From Serinus canaria (taxonomy: Eukaryota; Chordata; Aves; Passeriformes; Fringillidae): a stretch of 64,000 nucleotides of DNA. The DNA is taken from assembly GCF_022539315.1 (NCBI RefSeq), contig NC_066332.1, positions 4,235,001 through 4,299,000 of the forward strand, in the 5' to 3' direction. Below are positions 50,901-62,133 of this stretch, piece after piece. The notes beneath the pieces were generated by a model that saw nothing but the letters and a program-made list of their open reading frames with translations, did not search any database and had not been told where the DNA came from. Each line of letters starts with the position of its first letter. The stretch's first letter is position 1. A program made the translations under genes and the position numbers.

Positions 50901-52850
50901 CAAACACCACCCCCAGCAGGAGCCACCCTGCCTGCCCTCACCAGTGGTCTCAGACACCTCATCCCCTCCCACCTTTGGGCAGGTCTTACTTTTCAGCAGC
51001 CCACAGAGCCACAGCAAACTCAGGCATGAAGATATCAGCCAAGGAACAAAGCAGAACTGCCTAAAGCCACTTCACAGAGACGACTGTGAGCCAAATCCAG
51101 AGTTCCCAGCCTGCTGCCATGGGTTAGAAGCTGCCCTGCCACTCACCGTGTAGGCTTTGCTCTTGCTGCTCAAGATTTTGGAGATGCCAAAGTCTCCGAT
51201 CTTGACGATCATGCGGTGCTTGTCCAGGAGGATGTTCTGGGTCTTCAGGTCACGGTGCAGGATCTGCTTGGTGTGCACGTGGTGCAGGGCCAGGAGGATC
51301 TGCACAAAGAAGTGCAGGATGGTGTCCTCATCCAGCAAGGAATTACAGCGCTTGTGGATGAACTCTGCCAGAGTGCCCCCTGCAAGGAACAGCAAAGGGC
51401 TGTGGGCACAGGACAGCACAAACCTGGCCTAAAACTGGGGAGATTTTGCCATTTTGGCATCCTAACAAGGCAGGCATGTGGGAGATACACATCCTGGTGG
51501 GATATGCAGCACATCCTCCAATGCTCCTGAACAATGGCAGCACAGTTGGTGGGAGGAAGAAACAGCCAGAGAGAAGTTATCATTGACACATTATCAAAAG
51601 CAGGAAAAGAAACACTAAAATTACAGCTCTTGGAAGAGGACATAAACCTCCATGGCAAAACAAGATCAGCCTGTTCTGCAGAGGAGAATTCTTGCAGTCC
51701 AAGAGGCCACGTGGCACAGAGAGGCCCCTGTTGGGAAGGGGAGGTCCAGATTCAGGGCTCACATACAGCTTTTAGCAAACCCTCATGCAAATGTTGATTT
51801 CATCTGAAACTCCACAGGAAATCTTGTTAGAAATGTCGGCCAACAGGGTTGACACAGGGAAATGTGCCTGAAACCTGAGCCAGGGCAGATGGTAGCATGC
51901 TGATCAGGGACAGAGGGGTTTGAAATCTCCTTGTTTTGGATATGGTTAGCAGGTGTAAGGCATATAATCATGGAGTGGCTGAGGTTGGAAGGGACCTTGT
52001 GCGGTCACTGTTGAGGAAAGCCACAGAGGTTGCTCAGGACCAGAATCTTTTGAGTATCTTCAAGGATGGCGACTCCACAAACTGCATGGATGCTTGGTTA
52101 CTTGGCTCATGGTCAGTTTGGTGTCCACCAAGAACCACAGATACTCTTCTACAAAAATGTCTCCTCAAGAGAGACAGGCTGCGTCTCCTGGGGGTGCAAC
52201 TCCAGGATTGTTACAAGGAGCACAACGTGAGACCACAGCACCTTGACCCAAAGAGAACCAAGTGCCTGGCATCCCCTGGACCTGCCAAGGGACCAGCTAC
52301 AGGCTGGGGGACAGCAGGGCCCACCTGGGGCGTATTCCATGGCGATCATGAGTGCCTTGTCCTCCAGGAAGTTCTCGTAGTACTCGATGACATTGGGGTG
52401 GCTGAGCAGCTTGAGGACCTGGCACTCGTTCTGCGCTGCCAGCCGCTCATCCTTGCTCATCTGCTCCACCGGGATCTGCTTCAGGATCACCAGCTTCTGG
52501 TCAGCCTTGCGCAGGCACAGGTGCACGATGCTGCGGGGACAGGGACGGGGCCTCAGCGCGGGGAGGGGGGACACAACACAGGGCCTGGCCATCGCCCCGG
52601 GGTGGCACAGGTCCCCCGCAATCCCCGCGGCCCGGGGTGTCACGCACTTTGTGCCACGTCCCCCCGTGTGCCACACCCCGGCCGACCCCGCATTGCCGTG
52701 GCCACAAGCGCCTCGCTGCCACGGGGAAGCTGCTCAAAGGCCTCCCGTCCGGAGGCAGAAAAACTGTAGCCGTCCCCATGGCCCATCTCCGGCGCCCCCT
52801 CACCCGAAGGCCCCTCTCCCCACCACCCGGATCCGCTCGTATTTCTCCAT
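44950..52850 (-). CDS. NEK8: NEK8, NIMA-related kinase 8 with C-terminal RCC1 repeats
   Basis: Fourteen coding exons, in transcript order: 52850-52804, 52530-52325, 51379-51147, 50512-50381, 50194-49986, 49592-49513, 49243-49062, 48851-48701, 47616-47540, 46387-46270, 45992-45842, 45727-45564, 45375-45217, 45116-44950. They join in frame to about 691 residues (human 692). Kinase domain: glycine loop GRGAFG at 11-16, Lys33, HRD at 126-128, DFG at 147-149, and activation-segment [10 protein letters not shown]. After a linker (about 277-310) a chain of RCC1 repeats fills the C-terminal half ([45 protein letters not shown]). NEK8 acts with ANKS6, inversin and NPHP3 in the proximal cilium; loss causes cystic kidney disease. 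Intron 5 uses a GC donor. The last codons are uncertain: a GTGAGT donor overlaps the stop at 44950-44952, so a small final exon may follow as in human. Confidence 0.95.
46531..46554. repeat. Mononucleotide T24 run in NEK8 intron 10
   Basis: Twenty-four consecutive T on the plus strand (A24 in the sense of NEK8) lie in the intron between exons 9 and 10. I see no retroposed gene body beside it, so this is treated as a simple repeat. Confidence 0.9.
47757..47835. repeat. 20-bp tandem repeat in NEK8 intron 8
   Basis: The unit AGGGAGCTGCAGGAGCTTCC is repeated almost four times without mismatch. It lies in the intron between exons 8 and 9 (47617-48700). Perfect identity suggests recent expansion or current length polymorphism. 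Confidence 0.92.
48419..48475 (-). mobile_element. CR1 LINE 3'-end fragment in NEK8 intron 8
   Basis: AGAATCATAGAATAATTTAGACC followed by TTTAAGATCACC matches the reverse complement of the CR1 3' end (ATTCTATGATTCT tail preceded by GATCTTTAAGGTCC). It is short and degraded. The family is judged from remembered consensus. Confidence 0.8.
51968..52195 (-). mobile_element. CR1 LINE fragment in NEK8 intron 2
   Basis: The left end reads AATCATGGAGTGGCTGAGG, then TTGGAAGGGACCTT, the typical reversed CR1 terminus. Further in, TCAAGGATGGCGACTCCACAAAC and GTTTGGTGTCCACCAAG correspond to CR1 3' UTR and ORF2-end phrases. The element lies in minus orientation, the same as the NEK8 transcript. It is 5'-truncated. 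Confidence 0.85.
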
Positions 52851-54267
52851 CCCTGGGCCCGGCTCCTCCCGTCTCCATGGAGACACTTCCGCGCTGCTAC
52901 GGCGGCCGCGGGCGGACAAACCGCGCCGCGTGCGTACGGCCCGGGAGCTCCGTGGTTCGGTCGGGGGAATAACGCCCCCCCCGGCTTGGGTGACACCCCA
53001 ATGTCACCGGCAGCCAGACCCTCTTGGGTCTAAGAGAGAGACATCAGAGAGAGAGGTTTGAGGTGCGCTGGGCTGCCCGCCCCGACTGAGGGATGCCAGC
53101 AGGATCCCCGCACCCGCAGAAAAGCGGCGGTGTCCCCAGCAGCCTCCAGCCCCGAGCCTGGAGGGACACCCGCTGCGGGGGGCTGCGCTGCTGCGGGGCC
53201 AGCACAAGGGGCACGAGTCCCCTCCATGGCCCCCCAGACCTGCTTTAGACCCCCAGGACCACGAGCACCCCTGAGGCGGCCGTGATGGCGGCTATAGCGT
53301 GGAAGCGGGTCCTGCCCTGCACCCAGGAGTGGCGGCCTCTGTCCTGGAGTGGGGACAGTGACAGAGTGGCAGTGGTGGCACTGCCACGTGGCCCTGCTGC
53401 CATCTAGCGACAGCCAGCTCGGCTCACCGGGAAGAGGGTCAGCCCCACTCGCGCAAGCCAGAGCCCTGCAGCGTGGGGCAGCTATGGGGCAATATCCCCA
53501 CGCAGGAACCAGGATCCTGCCGCGTTTCGGCCCCACTCTACTGCAGCCTGGTATTAGGGGACAGCTCTGAGTGCCCCAGGCCCCCGCCATGTATTGAGGT
53601 GAGCGTTTGTGCCTGCTCCCACGACTTTTCCAAATATTTTCCCGGCCATCCTCTCCCCGACACAATACGCCGCAACCCCCGGCGACAGCCACACCGTGCC
53701 AGGGATACACACACGGCGCAGAACAGATGTGCGACGCCCACGCCAGCTGTGCAGCATCGTGGCAGATGTGCAAGGCCCGGCACAGATGTGCAACGTCTGC
53801 CAGGCACACGCTGCACCCACCCTCCCGCGCTGCCCGGGACAGACGGGCTGTATCCGACGGCCACACGCGCGGTGTCTGGCACACGCGTGCAGTCCCGCGC
53901 CCGCCCAGGAGGAAAGCGCCCAGCAGGAAAGCGCCCAGCAGCGAGCACACCTGCACGGCCCGCACACCTGCACAGGTGCGCCACGCCCGAGCCACACTCC
54001 GCACACGTGCGCGTACGCACACACCGCCGGGGGGGTGTGGCCAGCGCGCCGCTTATCAATGAAAGGCGCGGCCACGCCCCCTCGGCGCCCGCCAACCCCG
54101 CGCAGGCGCGCGCGGGGAGGCGTGGCCAGCGCAGGGGGAGTGCCCAATGGGAAGGCGTGGCTCCGCTGGCGCATGCGGGGGGCGCGGCCGGTACGAGGGT
54201 GTGGTCGGGGAGGGGCGTGGCCCCGCGGCCCCGCCCGCCGCGGCCGCGCGCCGCCGGACTGGGCGCG
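52851..54267. promoter_or_regulatory. Divergent NEK8-TLCD1 promoter region
   Basis: The 1.4 kb between the two start codons is GC-rich. On the TLCD1 side are several GGGCGTGGCC or CCACGCCCC boxes (KLF/SP type, about 54068-54230), a CCAAT box at 54143-54147, NRF1-like GCGCAGGCGC (about 54100) and GCGCATGCGG (54169-54178). In the middle is a cluster of CACCTG/CAGGTG E-boxes (53948-53978) and a degenerate array with AGATGTGC repeated three times (53722-53795). Roles are inferred from motif identity only. Confidence 0.55.
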
Positions 54268-55944
54268 ATGGGCCCGGGCTGGCGGGCGGCCTCGGCGGCG
54301 CTGGTGGGCGGCAGCGTGGCGATCTTCGCGGCACTGCGCCGGCTGGCCCTGGCCGTGCCACAGCCCGCCGCCGTAAGGAGCCGTCCCGGCCGCGTCTGGC
54401 GCTGGAGGAATCTCCTCGTCTCTTTCGCACACTCCGTGCTGGCCGGGCTATGGGCCCTCTTCTGGTAGGGGGGCAGCGCGGGCAGGGGCGGGCAGATGTA
54501 CACGCTGCGAACTGGGCACTCCTGGGGAGTGGGCAGGGGGGGCAGGGGGTAGGGAGTATCTGTGTTCCCCGTCCCGGAGCCTAGGCTGACCTTTTTCCTC
54601 CTCTCCTCACTCCCAGCCTCTGGCACTCTCCGGAGCTGCTCTCCGACATCCAGGACGGCTACAGCGTCTCAGGGCACCTGCTGGTCTGCTTTTCCTCAGG
54701 TAAGGAGCCAGGCAGGGCAGTGGCCGCAGCCGCCCCGCCGGGCTTTGTCCACTCCCTGCTCAGCTTCGCCCGGTATGCTGGCTCGGGACAAGCCACTGGC
54801 TCAAGGGCCGGGCAGCTCCATGCCTCCTGACTTAATCACAGCGTGGAGCCCACAGGCTGGCAACCCCCAGGGAATAGCTGTCTCTCCATACCCAGACAGG
54901 GTGGAGGTGTTTCTGACACCTGAAGAACAGTCACACCACCCTCCTCCTCCTCCTCGCTGCTCCTCCTTTCCACAGTGGGTCACAGTGCACAAACCAGATC
55001 TTCTGAACGCTCTCCTTCATCCCACAGGCTACTTCATCCACGACAGCCTTGACATCATCTTCAACCATCAGTCCCGCTCATCTTGGGAGTACCTGGTGCA
55101 CCATGCCATGGTGAGTATGGCCAGCATGGGGGGCCACCACACAGGGGCTCAGCCCACCCAGGTTTCATGGGTAGGCTGGAGCCTTTGTGTCTGCCTCGCC
55201 CTGGCTGCCAGGTAGGCTCTGCATCAACAAGGCGAGGGCGCCTGGCGGGGCAGGACGCCTGCCAGCATCGGCTCCGAGCGCCTGGAGCCAGACAGGCTGG
55301 GAGCTGGGAGGGGGAAGAGCTGGAGGCTCCTCACAGCTCAGGGAGGTGTAACTGGTCCTGGGGGATGTGGCTTTCCAGACTGGTTTTCTCTAAGCTCAGG
55401 TTCCTGCTGGGATCTCTGAGTGGGGGGAACAGAACTGTGTGTTCTGTTCCCCCGACTCAGGAACAGAACAGAGGGTAGGGAAGGACTTGCTTTCCCCAGG
55501 GCAAGGAGAGCTCACCCTGTTCTCTGCGTGTGTGTCTGTGTGTCCCAGGCCACCTCTGCCTTCGTTTCACTCATCATCACAGGCCGCTTCCTGGTGGCAG
55601 CAGTGCTGCTGCTGCTGGTGGAGGTGAGCAACATCTTCCTCACGGTGCGCATGCTGCTGAAGATGAGCAACGTGCCTTCCCCAGCGCTCTACGAGGCCAA
55701 CAAATACATCAACCTGGTGATGTACTTCGCCTTCCGCCTGGCGCCCCAGGCTTACCTCACCTGGTACTTCCTCCGCCACGTGGAGGTGCAGGGCCAGGGT
55801 GCCTTCCTCACTGCCAACCTCCTGCTGCTCGATGCCATGATCCTCATGTACTTCTCCCGCCTCCTCCGCTCTGATTTTTTCCCCTCCCTGCGCAAGGGCT
55901 CTGCGGGGAGAGATGTAGACGGTGAGAAGTTTCTGATAGACTGA
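54268..55944 (+). CDS. TLCD1: TLCD1, TLC domain-containing protein 1 (calfacilitin)
   Basis: Four coding exons, 54268-54464, 54617-54699, 55028-55110 and 55549-55944, join in frame to 252 residues (human 247). The product is a multi-pass plasma-membrane protein of the TRAM-LAG1-CLN8 family. TLCD1 limits incorporation of polyunsaturated chains into membrane phosphatidylethanolamine and was described in chick as the calcium-channel modulator calfacilitin. Hydrophobic segments are seen at about 8-30, 48-66, 84-105, 127-155, 170-190 and 210-230. Family landmarks are WRWRNLLVSFAHS, GYFIHDSLDII, the WEYLVHH motif (H118-H119), LLVEVSNIFLTVRM and MYFAFRLAPQAYLT. The start follows GGGCGCG and is the first ATG giving the expected N-terminal hydrophobic segment. 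The C-terminal tail GRDVDGEKFLID is charged and presumably cytosolic. The gene is divergent from NEK8 and convergent with RPL23A. Confidence 0.96.
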
Positions 55945-56281
55945 GACGTGCGCGCCGAGGGGGACCCAGGCTCCGGCTTCTGGAAGTTTGGGGCTCTCCA
56001 AAGCTGCTCTGATGTGCCTTAGGGCTTTCTCCCTGGCCCCAGGCCCTGCCTTCACCCGCTCTGCTGCGTAAAAGCGCTTCCCTGCTGGACCAGCCCGACA
56101 GCTTCACCGAGCTGCGGGGATGCTGCTGAAGCCAGAGGCACGGCCGATGGAGAAGCAGCCCAAGCCAGCTTCCCTGCAGGCAGCTGGAGGGCCAGGGGTG
56201 GCTGTGCTTTGCAGCTGATGCCTGGAAGAGTTTCGAGGGAGGGGAGGAGTCCCTCCCGTGGTGATGTTGGGTGATATGTGC

Positions 56282-56287
56282 ATTAAA
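56282..56287 (+). terminator. TLCD1: Poly(A) signal of TLCD1
   Basis: ATTAAA in the context TGTGCATTAAAATC lies about 340 bases after the stop codon. No other AATAAA or ATTAAA is seen between the stop and this point. Cleavage is expected near 56300. Confidence 0.65.
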
Positions 56288-56309
56288 ATCGGTCTATTTA
56301 CTGCTGCCG

Positions 56310-59010
56310 CAGCACACCTGGGCTGGCTCTTCTGTGGGCAGAGCAGGTCGGGGACTCCCCTGGGCCAGGGCTGTGGGAAAGGATGTGCCCCATTCCCAGG
56401 GAAGGGCTGGCAGTTCTCAGGGAGGGAGAGGGCACATTCCTGCTGCTGGCTTTGTTCTAAGGACCTTTCAGCCTTCTGGGTCCTGCCAACCCGGCTGAGC
56501 CTTGAGCACAACTCTGTCTCTTGTGTGGATGGGTTCCCCTCTTCTTCCTCATTCCTCTCCTCTTCCAGAGACCTAGGGCTGTGCAGGGGACAGTTGAAGG
56601 GAACCAGGAGAGGTACTGAGCCTTGTGGCAGTGCCTGACCTGCCTGTCTCCAGCCTGGTTGTTAGGAGCCCTGGCTGGGCTGTGTGACTCACCCGGCAGC
56701 CACGTGAAGTGGAGCTGGCATGGAAAAGCCATGTGAGGCCAAGGGCTCTTCCTGGAAGATTGCTGCATGCTTGCATCCCCCTGGAGCAGTCTTCACTGGC
56801 GCACTGTGAGCATGCTGGGCCCTCTCCTGCAGCCACAGGACCAGGCTGGTTCCAGCAGCTCTCCCAGAGCAGTGGGAGCAGAAGGGGGGTTCAGCTCCCT
56901 GGGAGAGTGGAGCCAGAACTGGCCTAGCCGGTCCTGTGGAGCACCAGAGAGGCAAATCCTGCTGATGGTGACAGGTCCAGGATCAGTGTTAGCAGCGGGG
57001 CTCAGAGGCACTCCTGCCCAGCCCCTGCTCTGGGCACAATGTGTCCCACCCACCCCAGCACCTGCCTGGCTCAGGCAGAGACAGGCACTGCGGTTGAAAT
57101 GAGCCAGTGATTAAGGGGAGGCAGTGGGGGATCACCTTTCCACCAGAGAGCTGGGAAACACCCCACAGGATGTGGATCCTGGTGGGACTCCCTGGTGTGC
57201 ACTGACACAGTGCCAGGAACAGCCTGGCAGCTGGAACTGAGATGTGATAGCTGGGACAGTGTGGGCAGGGATCAATGCCAGCTCCAATCCTGCTCCTTGT
57301 CCCTCCTCACTCAAAGCAGAGCTCAGCAGCCCTGGCTGGGCCCAGCCTTGCTCTCAGCAGCACATCCCAAAGCTTTATGTGTCTTCCAGCTGCAGCTTAA
57401 GCCTTGTGGCCTCTGCAGTTTAAATGACTGCATCGGCAATCACAACTAAGCTCAAACGTTAATTTTCCCCTCACCTCTATTGCTGCACACATCTCCCCCT
57501 TGTCTCTCCACATGAAGCAGACACAGCTCTGTCCCAGCAGGTCACAGACTCAGACCACACTTCCCCTGTCCTTAAACCAGTGTGGAAGGCTGACAAAGCT
57601 TCCCAAAGGAGGGAGCACAGCTCCCCACTGTTCCCCTTCTGGCTTCCAGCAGGAGCATCCCCTAGCAGTGCAGCTGTGGATCAGGCAGACTGGCAGCCAG
57701 GAGCAAGAGGCAAGTACCAGGGCAGCACCACTGGGCTGAGCTGAGGTAAGGCTAAGCCTGACTGCAAGTCATGCTGATGTGGAATCCTTCCCAGCCTCTG
57801 GCTGCAGCACATGCAGGCTCTCCAGACCCAATCCTTGCCCAGCACTGACAGCAGCTTTGCTACAAGAGTGGCAACTTCTTCCACATCTTTCTTACTTGTG
57901 ACTATGTGTGAAAAGGTGGCCTGGGGGTCAGGGGACCCTGCTGTTATGCATCCACAGGGAAGAGGCAGGGTTGGTGGTGCGAGGGAAGCACACAGGGACC
58001 AGCACTCCTCCTTCCAGGCAGTTTTTAACCCCTTACAGCAGGCAGGGAGCACCCCCTGCCCACCTCCCCGAGCACAAGTGAGGGGTGTCAAGCCAGGGCC
58101 ACACTACCCAGCACAAAGCTCCACCCGAGTCCTGAGAGCAGCTCCTGCTTTCCATCCCCCACTGTCCTGGGAATCTGCCACCCTCTACAAGAGGCCTGAA
58201 GGAACTCGGTGTCCCACCATTCAAGAGCCCAATTACCCCAATCAATATTTGGTCAAGGCTTTCATCATCTTTCTCAGTCAAGTCTAAGTACGTACTTAAA
58301 CTAAAGTACCCTGAGGACTTTTCCTGTAACTCCCCCACTCCCTGCTCACCCAGTGCTCCACATTCTCCTGACTCCAAACACTCTAAAAGCTGGTTTCATC
58401 TAGAGACTTACAGCCAAATGTTGCAGAGGCAGCAAGAGCAGCATTTGGCAAGAACCCTGAGGACAGTGCACCCTGTGAGGAACAGCAACAGGGAAACTCA
58501 CGCTGCAAGCACATGGAGTGGAGACTGTGCCAGAAAAACCCACAAAGCCTCCACTGCTGGATTAGCAGGAGGGTTCCAAGTGAACCTGCAGCATAAGCAG
58601 AGAGCTGATACGCTGGGGAAATGGTGTGACAGGTCACCTGTGTCACATCAGAGCCGCTGACAGCCTTTTGTTGTGGCCACCCGTGCTCTGCTCCACAAGG
58701 AAGCGACGCAGGACACCCAAAACACTGATCACAAACACATCCTCATTACCCTGAGCAAGAAAATGCAAGGCACAAGAGGTCTGGGGGTAAATGTAGAGAT
58801 ATTTAAGATTGAGGTGTCACCTCATGCTGGCAGGATCCCAGACACCCTCTGAGTAGGGCAGCACAGCCCTGCACGACCCTCTGGTGGAGCAGTCAGCTCT
58901 GCCCACCCACTGCCAGGAAGGGAAGGAGGAGCCCCTTTAGAGAGTGAAGGCCCAGGAGTTGGCTGGGTGCTCTCTTTCACACGGGCTGTGCTGTCACAAA
59001 ACACAAGAGC
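56310..59010. other. Intergenic region between TLCD1 and RPL23A
   Basis: This is the 2.7 kb gap between two convergent 3' ends. I see no exon, RNA gene or clear repeat. Open frames are short and without recognisable features. Confidence 0.6.
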
Positions 59011-59029
59011 CCTCAGTGGTGTCACAATG

Positions 59030-59035
59030 TTTATT
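59030..59035 (-). terminator. RPL23A: Poly(A) signal of RPL23A
   Basis: On the minus strand the text is GACTAATAAACATTG, with AATAAA about 29 bases after the stop codon. Such a short 3' UTR is typical of ribosomal-protein genes. Confidence 0.9.
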
Positions 59036-59063
59036 AGTCTGTACAGTCCTCGGCAGATGCAGT

Positions 59064-60955
<1,892 letters not shown>

Positions 60956-60970
60956 CTTGGCCAGGCGGAA

Positions 60971-61010
60971 GCCGAAAGGGGTCTCCCGCGCCGCGCAGCA
61001 CGGGCTTATA
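60971..61010 (-). promoter_or_regulatory. RPL23A: RPL23A core promoter: TATA-like box and 5' TOP start
   Basis: Read on the minus strand, TATAAG (61010-61005) lies about 30 bases before CCCCTTTCGGC (60981-60971). A pyrimidine run starting with C is the 5' terminal oligopyrimidine motif of translation-factor and ribosomal-protein mRNAs, regulated by mTOR and LARP1. The leader would be about 25 bases, ending CCAAG just before the ATG. Confidence 0.75.
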
Positions 61011-61118
61011 CCCCCAAATCTCGCGAGTGCAAGACGGAATCCCCATCACCCCTCGGCCCCAACTCTCACGACATCTTCGAAGCATGCCGGTAGTGGTAGT
61101 GTTCATTAGCTGACTCCT

Positions 61119-61175
61119 GCGCGCAGGCGCAGCGGTGTCCCGTGTCCCGTAGGGTGTCATGGGAGTTGTAGTCTG
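61119..61175. promoter_or_regulatory. Shared RPL23A-RAB34 promoter elements (NRF1-like and ZNF143/THAP11-like)
   Basis: GCGCAGGCGC at 61121-61130 with flanking CTGC fits an NRF1 site. CATGGGAGTTGTAGT at 61158-61172, whose reverse is ACTACAACTCCCATG, fits the ZNF143/THAP11 element frequent in bidirectional CpG-island promoters. Both lie 140-200 bases from the RPL23A start and upstream of RAB34. Confidence 0.6.
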
Positions 61176-61279
61176 GCACGCTGCTGTCCCTCCCCGCCGT
61201 CGTGGCGGTGCGGGACCGGGGCGAGCCCCGGGGTGGCGGCGGATTACCGAAGTCCCATCGCGGTGGTAGCAGCGCAATG

Positions 61280-61373
61280 GCCCAGTCTCGGAGTAACCGG
61301 CGTCCTGGCCCCTCCCACGCCCCCGTTCGGGGGCGTGGGAGGGGCCAGGACGCCGGTTACTCCGGGACTGGGC
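61280..61373. repeat. Near-perfect palindrome, 46-bp arms, 2-nt spacer
   Basis: The left arm 61280-61325 and right arm 61328-61373 are reverse complements at 45 of 46 positions (only 61288 T against 61365 G differs), separated by TT. The arms begin GCCCAGTC and reach GCCCCCG at the centre. As a consequence one peptide phrase (QSRSNRRPGPSHAP) is encoded on both strands. Flanks outside the arms show weaker mirrored likeness (TTACCG and GGTAGC on each side). It may be real or a fold-back artefact of sequencing. Confidence 0.93.
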
Positions 61374-61429
61374 GTGAAGCACCGAGCACCGCTACCGTCG
61401 CTGGGAGGTTGGCGGTAACGGGGACACCC

Positions 61430-62075
61430 CGCTTCATTCTCTCGCCGTGGGGACAGGGACGAGGCTGGGAGAGCTTGATCTTGCACTGGGATGAGGCGAG
61501 GGGACAGCGGGATCTGTGCACGGCGGACACTGGACGGGGGGGACACGCGGGGACCGGTGGGACACGGAGATGGGGGTGGGTGGGACTTGGGGACAGACAG
61601 ATTGCGGGGCAGGGACAGCCATACCCTGGGATGGCAGCGGGGACAGCTGGGACACGGGGATGGATGGGTTGTGGGGACAGCGGTACCCGGCTGTGCAGGA
61701 ATGTGAAGGTGGGGGGACACGGGGACAGCTGTGCGCGGGGGTGTGGGACAGCCACGCCTGGGGGCAGGGGCACAGTGACACCCTGGGGTGGCACACTCGG
61801 GATGTGGGACACGTGGACAGCTGGGACACGGGGACAGCTGTGCCCCAGGGTGTGAGGACAGCCACAGGCAGGGGGCTCGAGGTGGCCGGGATGTGGGGAC
61901 AGCCATCCTTGGTGACGTGGGGAATCAGGACACGGGGACAACCACGTCCCGGGACAGTGGTGGCTATTGGGATACAGGGACAGCCCCGCCTGGGGACACG
62001 GGGACAACCATGATACACAATGCTGTTCACGGGGACAACTGTGACATGGGGACACGGCCACTCCTTGCTCTCTGT
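61430..62075. repeat. Degenerate GGGGACA-rich tandem repeat before the RAB34 coding exon
   Basis: The phrases GGGACA, GACACGGGGACAGC and GGGACAGCTG recur dozens of times at irregular short distances, with GTGTGGGACAGCCACG variants. The tract fills most of the presumed first intron or 5' region of RAB34. Long open frames on both strands result from this composition. I recognise no protein in them. Confidence 0.85.
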
Positions 62076-62133
62076 GTCCCCAGACCTCGCGTGACCCTCA
62101 TCCCATCCCCGCTCCCCCGGCCACCCACGGACC

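Noticed and set aside
61202..61906. Open frames in both directions upstream of RAB34, considered as a counterpart of the RAB34-overlapping NARR repeat protein
   Set aside because: Their repeats come from the GGGGACA array and the palindrome. I see no regular nine-residue repeat and no splice link to RAB34 exons.
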